A model generated the notes under the pieces. It had not been told where the DNA came from. It made no database searches and saw nothing but the letters and a program-made list of their open reading frames with translations. Position numbers and translations under genes: made by a program. DNA of 64,000 nt, from assembly GCF_009739905.1 (NCBI RefSeq), contig NZ_CP034279.1, positions 248,001 to 312,000 on the forward strand, given 5' to 3'. Positions 33,464 to 42,108 of the stretch are shown in pieces. Position 1 is the first letter of the stretch. Every line of letters begins with the position of its first letter. The DNA is from Streptomyces ficellus. Lineage in GTDB: Bacteria > Actinomycetota > Actinomycetes > Streptomycetales > Streptomycetaceae.

Positions 33464-35476
33464 ATGTCTTCTGTCCTGGATCGGCGGTCCGCGCCGCCCA
33501 GCGGCGCCGCGCGTCCGGCTCCGCCCCGGCGCCGTACGCGGCTGCTCGCACTGCCCGAGGCCCGCTGGGCGCTCGCCGCCCTGGTGCTGTTCCTGGTCGC
33601 ACTGCCCGTCCACCTGCTGGACGGCCCGGCGTGGCTGTGGGGCACCCTGTTCGCCGCGACGTACGTCACCGGCGGCTGGGAACCGGGATGGGAGGGCCTC
33701 AAGGCGCTCAAGGACAAGACGCTGGACGTGGACCTGCTCATGGTCGTCGCCGCCGTGGGGGCGGCCGCGATCGGGCAGGTCCTCGACGGCGCGCTGCTGA
33801 TCGTCATCTTCGCCACCTCCGGCGCCCTGGAAGCCGTCGCCACCGCCCGGACCGCCGACTCCGTGCGCGGCCTGCTCGACCTCACCCCCACCACCGCCAC
33901 CCGGCTCCGGCCGGACGGCACCGAAGAGACGGTCGACACCGAGCACCTGACGGTCGGTGACACGGTCCTGGTCCGGCCCGGTGAGCGGGTCGGCGCGGAC
34001 GGCCGGGTCCTCGGCGGGTCCAGTGACGTCGACCAGGCCACCATCACCGGCGAGCCGCTCCCGGTGGCCAAGCGGGCGGGGGACGAGGTGTTCGCCGGCA
34101 CCGTCAACGGCACCGGCGCGCTGCGCGTGCGGGTCGAGCGCGACCCGTCGGACTCGGTGATCGCCCGCATCGTGAAGATGGTCGAGGAAGCCTCCGAGAC
34201 CAAGGCCCCCACGCAGCTCTTCATCGAGAAGATCGAGCAGCGCTACTCGATCGGCATGGTGATCGCGACCCTCGCCGTCTTCGCGGTCCCGCTCGCCTTC
34301 GGCGACACCCTCTCCTCGGCGCTGCTGCGGGCGATGACGTTCATGATCGTCGCCTCGCCGTGCGCCGTCGTGCTCTCCACGATGCCGCCGTTGCTGTCCG
34401 CCATCGCCAATGCCGGCCGACACGGCGTACTCGCCAAGTCCGCCGTCGTCATGGAGCGCCTCGGCGAGATCGACACCGTCGCCCTGGACAAGACCGGCAC
34501 CCTCACCGAAGGCACCCCTCACGTCACCGACCTGTACCCGCTGCCCGGCGCCGGCGTGGACGAGGGCGCGCTCCTGGCGTTGGCGGCGTCCGCCGAGAAC
34601 CCCAGCGAACACCCGCTTGCCCGCGCCGTGGTCGCCGCCGCCCGCGAACGCGGCCTTCCCCTGACCGCCGTCGAGGACTTCTCCTCCCTTCCGGGCCGGG
34701 GCGTCACCGCCGCGGTCGACGCACACACCGTCACGGTCGGGGCCCCCGCCCGACTGCTGGACCCCGCCGCGCAGCAGGCGCACCAGGCGCACCAGGCGAC
34801 GGCACACCTGGCGATGGCGCACGCGATGGTGGCCGAACTGGAGGAAGCCGGACGGACCGCGGTCGTCGTCCTGCGCGACCAGGAGCCGGTGGGCGTGCTG
34901 GGCATCGCGGACCGGCTCCGGCCGGACGCGATGGCCACCGTGGCCGCACTGACCCGCCTGACCGGCCACGCCCCCGTCCTGCTGACCGGTGACAACGTAC
35001 GCGCCGCCCGGCACCTGGCCGCCGAGGTCGGCATCACCGACGTCCGCGCCGGGCTGCTGCCCGAGGACAAGGTCGCCGCGGTCAAGGAATGGGAGGCCAA
35101 GGGGCGCCGGGTGCTGGTCGTGGGCGACGGCGTCAACGACGCCCCTGCCCTGGCCGCCGCGCACTCCGGGATCGCGATGGGCAAGGCCGGCTCCGACCTC
35201 GCCCTGAAGACCGCCGACGCCGTCGTCGTACGCGACGAACTGGCCACGATCCCCTCGATCGTGCGGCTCTCCCGTACCGCACGCCGCCTCGTCGTCCAGA
35301 ACCTGGCCATCGCGGGGACGTTCATCGCCGTCCTGGTCGCCTGGGACCTGATCGGCACCCTGCCCCTGCCCCTCGGCGTCGCCGGCCACGAGGGCTCCAC
35401 CGTCCTCGTCGGCCTGAACGGCCTGCGCCTGCTCCGCGAGGCCGCCTGGCCCCGGCTCACCGAGGACGCCGAGTAG
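33464..35476 (+). CDS. P1B-4-type metal-exporting P-type ATPase (CtpD/CtpJ-like)
   Basis: 670 residues. Motifs in order: TITGEPLPV (actuator), ASPCAVVLSTMPP (membrane SPC), DKTGTLTEG (phosphorylated Asp), SEHPLARAVV, GDGVNDAPAL, and HEGSTVLVGLNGLRLL in the last helices. SPC together with the HEG-LN motif defines the P1B-4 group, which exports cobalt, nickel, iron or zinc. There is no N-terminal heavy-metal-binding domain, as usual for this group. Divergent from nmtR with a shared dyad operator, matching the mycobacterial nmtR-ctpJ arrangement. Confidence 0.93.
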   Translation: MSSVLDRRSAPPSGAARPAPPRRRTRLLALPEARWALAALVLFLVALPVHLLDGPAWLWGTLFAATYVTGGWEPGWEGLKALKDKTLDVDLLMVVAAVGAAAIGQVLDGALLIVIFATSGALEAVATARTADSVRGLLDLTPTTATRLRPDGTEETVDTEHLTVGDTVLVRPGERVGADGRVLGGSSDVDQATITGEPLPVAKRAGDEVFAGTVNGTGALRVRVERDPSDSVIARIVKMVEEASETKAPTQLFIEKIEQRYSIGMVIATLAVFAVPLAFGDTLSSALLRAMTFMIVASPCAVVLSTMPPLLSAIANAGRHGVLAKSAVVMERLGEIDTVALDKTGTLTEGTPHVTDLYPLPGAGVDEGALLALAASAENPSEHPLARAVVAAARERGLPLTAVEDFSSLPGRGVTAAVDAHTVTVGAPARLLDPAAQQAHQAHQATAHLAMAHAMVAELEEAGRTAVVVLRDQEPVGVLGIADRLRPDAMATVAALTRLTGHAPVLLTGDNVRAARHLAAEVGITDVRAGLLPEDKVAAVKEWEAKGRRVLVVGDGVNDAPALAAAHSGIAMGKAGSDLALKTADAVVVRDELATIPSIVRLSRTARRLVVQNLAIAGTFIAVLVAWDLIGTLPLPLGVAGHEGSTVLVGLNGLRLLREAAWPRLTEDAE

Positions 35477-35519
35477 GCGAAGGCACCCCGCACTCCGCGC
35501 CTGCCCCGCGCCCCGTAAT

Positions 35520-35540
35520 TGATAATGGGACCCGTTTTCA
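35520..35540. promoter_or_regulatory. Zur box before rpmF-cobW
   Basis: Arms TGATAATGGG and CCCGTTTTCA flank a single central A (35530); eight of ten positions pair. TGA-AA-G/C-TT-TCA is the actinobacterial Zur pattern. It lies 45 bases before the L32 ATG, in a rare AT-rich patch. Confidence 0.75.
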
Positions 35541-35585
35541 TATAGCCTCGCCGAGTTCCCGCCCCGACCGAGGAGGAGTCCCACC

Positions 35586-35756
35586 ATGGCCGTCCCCAAG
35601 CGGAAGATGTCCCGCAGCAACACCCGCCACCGCCGCGCCCAGTGGAAGGCCACCACGCCCCAGCTGGTGCCGGTCACCATCGACGGGTCCGTACACCAGG
35701 TCCCGCAGCGCCTGGTGAAGGCGTACGAGCGCGGCCTCATCCGTCCCGAGGGCTGA
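35586..35756 (+). CDS. rpmF: Ribosomal protein L32, cysteine-free (zinc-independent) paralogue
   Basis: 56 residues starting [20 protein letters not shown] and ending RGLIRPEG, the L32 hallmark sequence. The two Cys pairs of the zinc form are absent (C-minus type). Such paralogues replace the zinc form when zinc is scarce and are repressed by Zur. GAGGAGGAG precedes the ATG. It sits behind a Zur box and four bases before the CobW-type GTPase, so both form a zinc-starvation operon. Confidence 0.93.
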   Translation: MAVPKRKMSRSNTRHRRAQWKATTPQLVPVTIDGSVHQVPQRLVKAYERGLIRPEG

Positions 35757-35760
35757 ATCC

Positions 35761-36945
35761 GTGACCTCGTACGACCGCCTGCCGGTGACGGTGCTGTCAG
35801 GGTTCCTCGGCGCGGGCAAGACCACCCTGCTCAACCACGTGCTGGGCAACCGCGAGGGCCTGCGGGTCGCGGTGATCGTCAACGACATGAGCGAGGTCAA
35901 CATCGACGCCGCGCTCGTCCGCGGCGGTGAGGCGGCGCTCTCCCGGACCGAGGAGCGGCTGGTCGAGATGACCAACGGGTGCATCTGCTGCACCCTGCGC
36001 GACGACCTGCTGGAGGAGGTCGACCGACTCGCCCGCGACGGCCGGTTCGACTACCTGCTCATCGAGTCGAGCGGCATCTCCGAACCCATGCCCGTCGCCG
36101 CCACGTTCTCCTTCCCCAGGGACGACGGAGCCACGCTCGGCGACCTCGCCCGCCTGGACACCATGGTCACCGTCGTCGACGCCGCGAACTTCCTCCGCGA
36201 GCTCGGCGGAGGGGACGAACTCGTCGCCCGCGGCCTCGAGCAGTACGAGGACGACGAGCGCACCGTCAGCGACCTCCTCGTGGACCAGGTCGAGTTCGCC
36301 GACGTCATCGTCCTGAACAAGCTCGACCTGGTCGGCCCCGAGGAGGCACGCCGGCTCCGCGCCGCGCTGTCGCGGCTCAACCCGGAGGCGCGGATCGTGC
36401 CCGCCGTGCGCGGGCGGGTGGCCCTCGAACACGTCCTGGACACCGGCCTGTTCGACGTCGAGCGCGCCCAGCAGGCCCCGGGCTGGGTGAAGGAGCTCAA
36501 CGGCGACCACGTCCCCGAGACCGAGGAGTACGGCATCTCCTCCCTGGTCTTCCGCGCCGACCGGCCCTTCCACCCCGGGCGGCTGTGGACCCTGGTCACC
36601 AACGGCCTGGACAGCGGCATTTACGGGAACGTCCTGCGCTCCAAGGGATTCTTCTGGCTCGCCAGCCGCCCCCGGGTGACCGGCCTCTGGTCCCAGGCAG
36701 GCGCGGTGGCGCGGTTCGAGCCCTCGGGCTCACGCGACCCGGGAACCGCACACGGTCAGGGAACCGCGCAGGGCCAGGAACTGGTCTTCATCGGCACCGG
36801 CCTGCGCCACGAGGCCCTGCGCGCCGCCCTGGACGCCTGCCTGATGGCGCCGGGCGAGCCCGTACCCGCCGAGGACGACTTCCCGGCATGGGAGACGTAC
36901 GGCATCGACGACGCCTGCGAGCACGAACACGAGCACGCGGCCTGA
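35761..36945 (+). CDS. CobW/COG0523 GTPase (zinc metallochaperone-like)
   Basis: 394 residues from GTG 35761. The P-loop is [15 protein letters not shown], the metal motif CICC lies in [18 protein letters not shown], and [10 protein letters not shown] and LNKLDLVG complete the G domain. The C-terminal CobW_C domain follows, and the protein ends in an acidic His/Glu run (CEHEHEHA) likely to bind metal. Zur-controlled COG0523 proteins deliver zinc under starvation. It is coupled to the L32 gene by a four-base gap and ends at the terminator at 36991-37033. Confidence 0.9.
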   Translation: MTSYDRLPVTVLSGFLGAGKTTLLNHVLGNREGLRVAVIVNDMSEVNIDAALVRGGEAALSRTEERLVEMTNGCICCTLRDDLLEEVDRLARDGRFDYLLIESSGISEPMPVAATFSFPRDDGATLGDLARLDTMVTVVDAANFLRELGGGDELVARGLEQYEDDERTVSDLLVDQVEFADVIVLNKLDLVGPEEARRLRAALSRLNPEARIVPAVRGRVALEHVLDTGLFDVERAQQAPGWVKELNGDHVPETEEYGISSLVFRADRPFHPGRLWTLVTNGLDSGIYGNVLRSKGFFWLASRPRVTGLWSQAGAVARFEPSGSRDPGTAHGQGTAQGQELVFIGTGLRHEALRAALDACLMAPGEPVPAEDDFPAWETYGIDDACEHEHEHAA

Positions 36946-36990
36946 CAGCCTGACAGGCTGACAGCTGACGTCACAGGCGGCCGGAGGAGT

Positions 36991-37033
36991 CCGGGCCGGA
37001 CGGTGGTCGCAGCCACGGCACCGTCCGGCCCGG
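36991..37033. terminator. Bidirectional terminator
   Basis: A perfect 15-bp stem (ccgggccggacggtg and complement) with a 13-base loop separates the convergent cobW-type and NAD(P)H oxidoreductase genes. Confidence 0.85.
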
Positions 37034-37064
37034 CCCTGTTCCCGCGCGGTCCGGGCGGTGGCGG

Positions 37065-37745
37065 TCAGGACGCCACGAGTTCCTCCGCGACGAACGTGTC
37101 CACGAGTTCCTCGGTACGCCGGTCGAAATCGGCGTACTGCGCTTCGCGATCGGCGCCCGCGACCGCTTCGCCGACCAGGAGGTTGCCCTCGGCGTCGACG
37201 CGCTGCGGGCGGTCCTCCGCGTCGGTGAGCAGGCCGACGGTGGACTGGGAGAAGCCGCAGTAGGAGGCGATGCCTTCGCTCAGGTTGGTTTCGAGGACGG
37301 CTTGCATCCCCGCCACGACGGGGTCGTCACCGGTGGCGCCGGCCAGGCCCAGCCACAGGATGCGCTTGCCGGCGAGGCGGGGCTTGCTGCGGCCGTAGGC
37401 GAACCCGTAGTTCCACACGCGGTCGATCCAGCCCTTGAGGATGGCCGGCACGCTCTGCCAGTACACCGGGAAGACGGCGACGACCACCTGGGCGTCGAGG
37501 ATGCGCCGCATATGGGCGTGCACTTCGTCCGAGTACGTCTTGTCCCGGTTCCCCCAGTCCGGCTGGTCCGACGTGTTCATCCGCGGGTCGAACCCCTCGG
37601 CGTGCAGGTCGAGCACGTCGATGCGGTACCCGGCGGCTTCGAGCCGGGCGGCAGCACGGCGGGCCGTGTGCGCGGTGAGGGAATCGGTGCGGTGGTGGGC
37701 GACGACCACGAGGGCTGTCCTGGCGGTGCTGTCGTGCTGCGTCAC
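37065..37745 (-). CDS. Flavodoxin-fold NAD(P)H oxidoreductase (quinone reductase-like)
   Basis: 226 residues from GTG 37745, which has GGAG five bases upstream. TALVVVAHHRTDSLTAHTARRAAARLEAAGY and DVLDLHAEGFDPRM form the FMN-binding flavodoxin_2 fold; FPVYWQSVPAILKGWIDRVWNYGFAYG is the signature of NQO1/KefF-type reductases. It should reduce quinones or other electrophiles with NAD(P)H. A divergent AraC regulator lies 103 bases away, with an inverted repeat between. Confidence 0.88.
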   Translation of the reverse strand: MTQHDSTARTALVVVAHHRTDSLTAHTARRAAARLEAAGYRIDVLDLHAEGFDPRMNTSDQPDWGNRDKTYSDEVHAHMRRILDAQVVVAVFPVYWQSVPAILKGWIDRVWNYGFAYGRSKPRLAGKRILWLGLAGATGDDPVVAGMQAVLETNLSEGIASYCGFSQSTVGLLTDAEDRPQRVDAEGNLLVGEAVAGADREAQYADFDRRTEELVDTFVAEELVAS

Positions 37746-37798
37746 GGTGTCTCCGGCTGGTCTCGGTCGATGTGATGCATCCAGTACAGCCGCCATGG

Positions 37799-37848
37799 CG
37801 TAGATGATCCATGGGAGAAAAGCTCCGGAGCATAGGAGATCGTCTACG
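37799..37848. promoter_or_regulatory. Inverted repeat between oxidoreductase and AraC genes
   Basis: CGTAGATGATCC (37799-37810) and GGAGATCGTCTACG (37835-37848) are inverted and match at about ten of twelve positions. The second arm includes the AraC gene's ribosome site (GGAG), suggesting autorepression. Confidence 0.5.
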
Positions 37849-38787
37849 ATGCGTGGTGTGGATCCTCTGAGTTCGCTCCTGAACGGCATCCGGGCCGAGG
37901 GCTCGGTCGTCAGCCACGCCGTACTGACGGCGCCCTGGACCATCCGCTTCGCCGACGACGCACCGCTCACCATGATCAGCGTCCTGCGCGGCGGGGGCAC
38001 CCTGCTGCTGCCCGACGGCACCGAGCGGGCGGTCGGCGCGGGCGACACGGCCATCGTGAGCGGCTCCGCACCGTTCCACCTCGCGGACGATCCCACCACC
38101 GCCGACCGCTCCCACGCCGCGTACGAGATCGCCTGTTTCACCACGGACACCGAGTGCGCCAGCCAGGAATTGGGCGGCATCCACTGGGGCGCCGACTCCG
38201 AGGAGGCCACCGCGCTGATCGTGGGCGCCTACCGCGCCTCGGGCCACCGTCACGAGCGGCTGCTGCGTGCCCTCCCGCCCGTCCTGGTGATCAAGGAGGA
38301 CGTCGAAACCTGCGCCTGGCTGGAGACGGCCGCCGTCGACGCCGCCCAACTCTCGGCCGGCTCGCAGGCGTTGATGGACCGGCTCCTCGACTGGGCCCTG
38401 GTGTGCACCTTGCGCACCTGGTTCGACCAGGTCGGCGCCGACGCGCCCAGCTGGTACCGGGGCCTGACCGACCCGGTTCTCGCCCCCGCCCTGCGGGCCT
38501 TCCACGACCGGCCCGCCGAGACCTGGACCGTGGCGTCACTGGCCACTCGGGCGGGCGTCTCCCGGGCGCTGTTCGCCAAGCGCTTCACCCAGTTGATGGG
38601 ACGCCCGCCCCTCGCCTACCTCACCGAGTGCCGCATGGACGAGGCCGCGGCGCTGCTGACCGACACCGACCTCAGCGTCGCCCAGATCGGAAGGTCGGTC
38701 GGCTACGCCGACGCCTTCGGCTTCAGCGCCGCGTTCAAACGGCACAAGGGCCAGAGCCCCAGTACGTTTCGCGCCGCCGCGGCCTGA
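37849..38787 (+). CDS. AraC-family regulator with cupin_6 sensing domain
   Basis: 312 residues. An N-terminal cupin (SVLRGGGTLLLPDG, GDTAIVSGSAPFHLAD) precedes the AraC double helix-turn-helix (WTVASLATRAGVSRALFAKRF and LSVAQIGRSVGYADAFGFSAAFKRHKGQSPSTFR). ATG 37849 has AGGAG ten bases upstream; GTG 37858 is an alternative. Together with the divergent flavodoxin-fold reductase it resembles electrophile-responsive regulator-reductase pairs. It ends 15 bases from the convergent reductase fusion gene. Confidence 0.87.
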   Translation: MRGVDPLSSLLNGIRAEGSVVSHAVLTAPWTIRFADDAPLTMISVLRGGGTLLLPDGTERAVGAGDTAIVSGSAPFHLADDPTTADRSHAAYEIACFTTDTECASQELGGIHWGADSEEATALIVGAYRASGHRHERLLRALPPVLVIKEDVETCAWLETAAVDAAQLSAGSQALMDRLLDWALVCTLRTWFDQVGADAPSWYRGLTDPVLAPALRAFHDRPAETWTVASLATRAGVSRALFAKRFTQLMGRPPLAYLTECRMDEAAALLTDTDLSVAQIGRSVGYADAFGFSAAFKRHKGQSPSTFRAAAA

Positions 38788-38802
38788 GGGCGGGCACCCA
38801 GG

Positions 38803-41022
38803 TCACGCGGGCGCGGAGCCCGGGGGCGGGCCGAGGGTGTGGTCCACCAGCCGCTCCATGCTGTCCCGGACCGGTCCCGGGGCGAAGTGCCGCAGTGCGG
38901 CCCGGGCCTGGTCGGCATAGTGGGTGGCCAGCTCCTGTGCCGCCCGGTCCCCCTGGCCTTCCCTGACCAGCCGGATGACGGTCCGGACCTGCCGGTCGTC
39001 GAGGGGCCGTCGGGCGCGGCGGGCGAGGAGGGTGCGAAGGCGTGTGCTGACGCCGTCGTCGAGGTTCAGGACGTGGAGCACCGGGACGCCGAAGGTGCCG
39101 GCTGCGAGGTCGGAGGCCAGTGTCGTGCCCAGACGGGTGGGCCTGCCGGTGGCGCTGCGTGCCTCCTCCGTCAACTGGAAGGCCAGGCCGAGGTGGCGGC
39201 CGTACGCCGCGAGGGCGGTGACGTCGGCCGGGGGCGCGCCGGCGAGCAGGGCGCCCAGTTCGCAGGGCAGGGCGAAGAGCGTGGCGGTCTGCTCCGTCAG
39301 GATCGCCACGCGCTCGGTGGTGGTGAGGTGCGGGTCGTGGGCGTGGCGCAGTTGCCGGATCCGGCCTTGGGTGGCGGTGGCGAGGGCGTGTGTCACGGTC
39401 CGGCTCACCTCGGTGCCGGTGCGTGCCGCCAGTTCGTTGGCCTTCGCGAGCAGGAAGTCTCCGACCAGCAGCGCCAGCATGTTGCCCCAGTTCGCCGCGG
39501 TCGGGGCGGGTGGGGCGTCCGCGTCGTGCGTTCCCTCGGTGACGCTGAGCCCGGCCAGGGCGGCGAGGCAGCCCAGCTCGACCGAGGCTGCGGCCAGGAC
39601 GGCCGCGGCGGGGCGTGACCCCGGGGCGACGAGCCGGCCGGCGAGCAGGGTGAAGAGCGCCGGCCGCAGGGGGACGGTGGGCACGCCCCGCCCCAGCGCG
39701 GTGATCCGGCCGAGGAACGGCCAGTCGGTGCGTACGGCGTCCAGGAGCACCTCGCTGACCGCGAGGAGGTCCGCGCGCAGCCGGGGCGCGCTCGCGCCGA
39801 GGACGCCGGTGGCGTCGTCGAGGAGGCGGGTCACGTGCCGTTCGTCGCATCCGTCCGGGAAGAGGAGCGCTTCGCGGCCCAGCGTGAACAGCGGCCGCTC
39901 GCCCTCGAAGGTGCTGTGCAGGGTCCGCCAGACCATCAGGTGGCGGCGCGCGGATCGGTCGCCGTCCTCGAAGTGGCCGACGAAGCTGCTCCTGAGGCTG
40001 CGGACGTACCCGGAGAGGTCCGGTGGGGCTACCGTTCCGGGCCGGAGCCGGCGGTGGATGGCCGCGGCCGCCAGGCGGCCGGACTCCATGGCCGGGCCGA
40101 TGCCGTGGCCGGTGAACGGGGACACCATCCCGGCGGCGTCACCCACCAGCACCATCCCCGGTGCGGCGCAGCGTTCGGGCGTGAAGTCGAAGCGCAGGGG
40201 CGCGGTCTCGGGGCGCGTGTCCTGTCGCAGGTGGGTGAAGCGCGGGTCGGTGTCCCGCAGGGTGCGGACGAACCCGTCCCAGAGGCCGTCCGGGTCACCG
40301 TCCGGCCATGCGCCGAGGATCCCCACGCCGACGTTGGCGGTGGAGGGGCCGGTGGGGTGGACCCACCCGTAGGAGGGTGGGTGGCCGTGTCCGGCCGGGT
40401 CCGCCACCGGCATGTGGATCTCCAGCATGTCGGTCAGCCCGGTCAACCCGGACACGTAGCCCCGTACGCCGTGGCCGCGGCCGGTCGGGGCGCCCCCGCC
40501 GGACGGGGGTGGGAGCAGTGCGTCGGACGCGGCCCCGCACGCGACCACGACGACGGGGGCCAGGAGCTGCGCGTCCCGGCCGGACCGCGACACCTCCACG
40601 CCGACCACCTCCACACCGACCACCGCGCCGTCGTCCCGCAGCAGCCGGACGGCTCGCGTGCGGGTCAGCAGACCGGCTCCGGCAGCGACCGCCTGTGCCA
40701 GGAGCGCCTCGTCCAGGACGGTCCGTGGCATGGTCAGTCCGGAGTCCCCCGGTTCGTGGGTGAAGGTGCGCCACCGCTGGTGCACCCGCACACGGGTGCC
40801 GCGGACGGGTGGCGGATCGCCGTGTTCCCCGGCCAGCCGCCGCAGTACTCCCATGTCGCCGAGGAGGCGCACGGCCGGCGCCCCGATCGCGTCCCCGCAC
40901 GTCTTGGGCCGGGGGAACTCCTGCGCGTCCAGCAGGAGTACGCGCCGGCCGTGGCGGGCCAGCCAGTACGCCGCGGTGGCCCCGGCGGGCCCGGCGCCGA
41001 CCACGATGACCTCCGCGTCCAC
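38803..41022 (-). CDS. Geranylgeranyl-reductase-like flavoprotein fused to a degenerate polyprenyl synthase domain
   Basis: 739 residues from GTG 41022 (DAEVIVVGAGPAGATAAYWLARHG), with AAAGGGG eight bases upstream. Residues 1-405 are a complete geranylgeranyl-reductase-family flavoprotein: FAD motif, FPRPKTCGDAIG, VLVGDAAGMVSPFTGHGIGPAMESG. Residues 420-739 align along their length with the neighbouring polyprenyl synthase, but the first DDxxD is gone (TEGTHDAD in place of HDDVMD), the second is QLTEEARS instead of QLTDDVLD, and the KT before the second helix is QT. The C-terminal half is therefore probably a non-catalytic pseudo-enzyme that pairs with the active synthase. The flavin half should saturate polyprenyl chains. 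Confidence 0.85.
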   Translation of the reverse strand: MDAEVIVVGAGPAGATAAYWLARHGRRVLLLDAQEFPRPKTCGDAIGAPAVRLLGDMGVLRRLAGEHGDPPPVRGTRVRVHQRWRTFTHEPGDSGLTMPRTVLDEALLAQAVAAGAGLLTRTRAVRLLRDDGAVVGVEVVGVEVSRSGRDAQLLAPVVVVACGAASDALLPPPSGGGAPTGRGHGVRGYVSGLTGLTDMLEIHMPVADPAGHGHPPSYGWVHPTGPSTANVGVGILGAWPDGDPDGLWDGFVRTLRDTDPRFTHLRQDTRPETAPLRFDFTPERCAAPGMVLVGDAAGMVSPFTGHGIGPAMESGRLAAAAIHRRLRPGTVAPPDLSGYVRSLRSSFVGHFEDGDRSARRHLMVWRTLHSTFEGERPLFTLGREALLFPDGCDERHVTRLLDDATGVLGASAPRLRADLLAVSEVLLDAVRTDWPFLGRITALGRGVPTVPLRPALFTLLAGRLVAPGSRPAAAVLAAASVELGCLAALAGLSVTEGTHDADAPPAPTAANWGNMLALLVGDFLLAKANELAARTGTEVSRTVTHALATATQGRIRQLRHAHDPHLTTTERVAILTEQTATLFALPCELGALLAGAPPADVTALAAYGRHLGLAFQLTEEARSATGRPTRLGTTLASDLAAGTFGVPVLHVLNLDDGVSTRLRTLLARRARRPLDDRQVRTVIRLVREGQGDRAAQELATHYADQARAALRHFAPGPVRDSMERLVDHTLGPPPGSAPA

Positions 41023-41034
41023 GCCGTGGTCCCC

Positions 41035-41073
41035 TTTCACCTCGAACTTTCACCTCGAACTTTCACCCCGAAC
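41035..41073. repeat. Three 13-bp tandem repeats in the operon spacer
   Basis: TTTCACCTCGAAC occurs twice and TTTCACCCCGAAC once, head to tail, with a partial copy at 41086-41094. On the coding (minus) strand each unit presents GAGGTGA, so the spacer offers serial ribosome-site-like sequences before the fusion gene. Confidence 0.8.
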
Positions 41074-41115
41074 TTCCGCCGGCCCTTTCACCTCAGCCCT
41101 TCGACTTGGCGACCT

Positions 41116-42108
41116 TCACCGCGACCTGGTGAGCACGTGCCGGGCCAGGTTCTCCAGGGACTCGCGCTCCGGTCCGCCGGGCAGGACCCGGAGCGCCTCC
41201 AGGGCCTTGGTCGCGTGGGAGCGGGCCAGGTCGAGCACCGCGGCTCCGGCGTCGGTGCTCTCGACCAGCCGGTAGACCTCGGCCACCTGCTCGGCGGTCA
41301 TGTCCTCGCGGCCCAGCAGCGCGGTGAGCCGTGCGCCGACGTCGCCGCCCGTCCGTACGGCGCGCAGCACGGTCAGGCAGTACACCCCCTCGCGCACGTC
41401 GGTGCCGGTCGACTTGCCCGATCCGCGGCCCCGGCCCGGCAGGTCCAGGACGTCGTCGGTGAGCTGGAACGCCAGGCCGAGGCTGCGTCCGTAGGACCGG
41501 AGGGCGTGCGCGTGGTCCGGTGGTGCCTGGCTCAGCAGGGTGCCGAGCCGGCAGGGCAGTTCGAACAGAGTGGCCGTCTTGCGTGCGAGGATCCGCAGGT
41601 GCTCGGCTTCGCCGAGGTCGGTGTTGTAGGCGTTCTCCGCCTCCTGGAGCTGTCCGCCGCACACGTCCAGAAAGGCCTCGGCCGCGACGCGGTTGGGCTC
41701 GTCGCCGAGGGTCACCAGAAGGCGGGAGGCCTGGGCGAACAGGTACGTGCCGGCGAGCGCGGCCAACTCGTCGCCCCAGCGGGCGTTGACGGTCGTCCCG
41801 TCGCGCCGGGTGGGTGCCCGGTCCATGACGTCGTCGTGGTAGAGGGACGCGATGTGCACCAGTTCCAGGGCGGCCGCCGCGCGCAGCAGTGGCGCGCGGC
41901 GGCAGGTGCCGTAGGAGGCGGACAGCACCAGCAGGGCCGGCCTGAGCCGTTTGCCGCCGCGCCGCAGCAGGTGGCCGGCCATCATGCGCAGCAGCGGGTC
42001 CTCCGCGGTGGCCGCCTCGTGGAGGACGGCGTCGAGTCCGGTCAGGGCCGCTCTCGTGCGGGGGCACGCGAGCCAGTCCTCGCCGGCCGGCGGGCGGAGT
42101 GTCGTCAC
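41116..42108 (-). CDS. Trans-polyprenyl diphosphate synthase
   Basis: 330 residues from GTG 42108. All catalytic motifs are present: GGKRLRP, first Asp-rich motif YHDDVMDRAPTRR, ILARKTATLF and the second motif GLAFQLTDDVLD. It makes an all-trans prenyl diphosphate from isopentenyl diphosphate; chain length cannot be fixed by eye. Its GTGA start overlaps the stop of the protease gene by four bases, and the flavin fusion gene follows after 93 bases. The product is the likely substrate donor for the fusion protein. Confidence 0.93.
   Translation of the reverse strand: MTTLRPPAGEDWLACPRTRAALTGLDAVLHEAATAEDPLLRMMAGHLLRRGGKRLRPALLVLSASYGTCRRAPLLRAAAALELVHIASLYHDDVMDRAPTRRDGTTVNARWGDELAALAGTYLFAQASRLLVTLGDEPNRVAAEAFLDVCGGQLQEAENAYNTDLGEAEHLRILARKTATLFELPCRLGTLLSQAPPDHAHALRSYGRSLGLAFQLTDDVLDLPGRGRGSGKSTGTDVREGVYCLTVLRAVRTGGDVGARLTALLGREDMTAEQVAEVYRLVESTDAGAAVLDLARSHATKALEALRVLPGGPERESLENLARHVLTRSR

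Noticed and set aside
38803..42108. A terpene biosynthetic gene cluster
   Set aside because: No terpene cyclase or squalene/phytoene synthase is present. A prenyl synthase and a reductase alone support chain making and saturation only.
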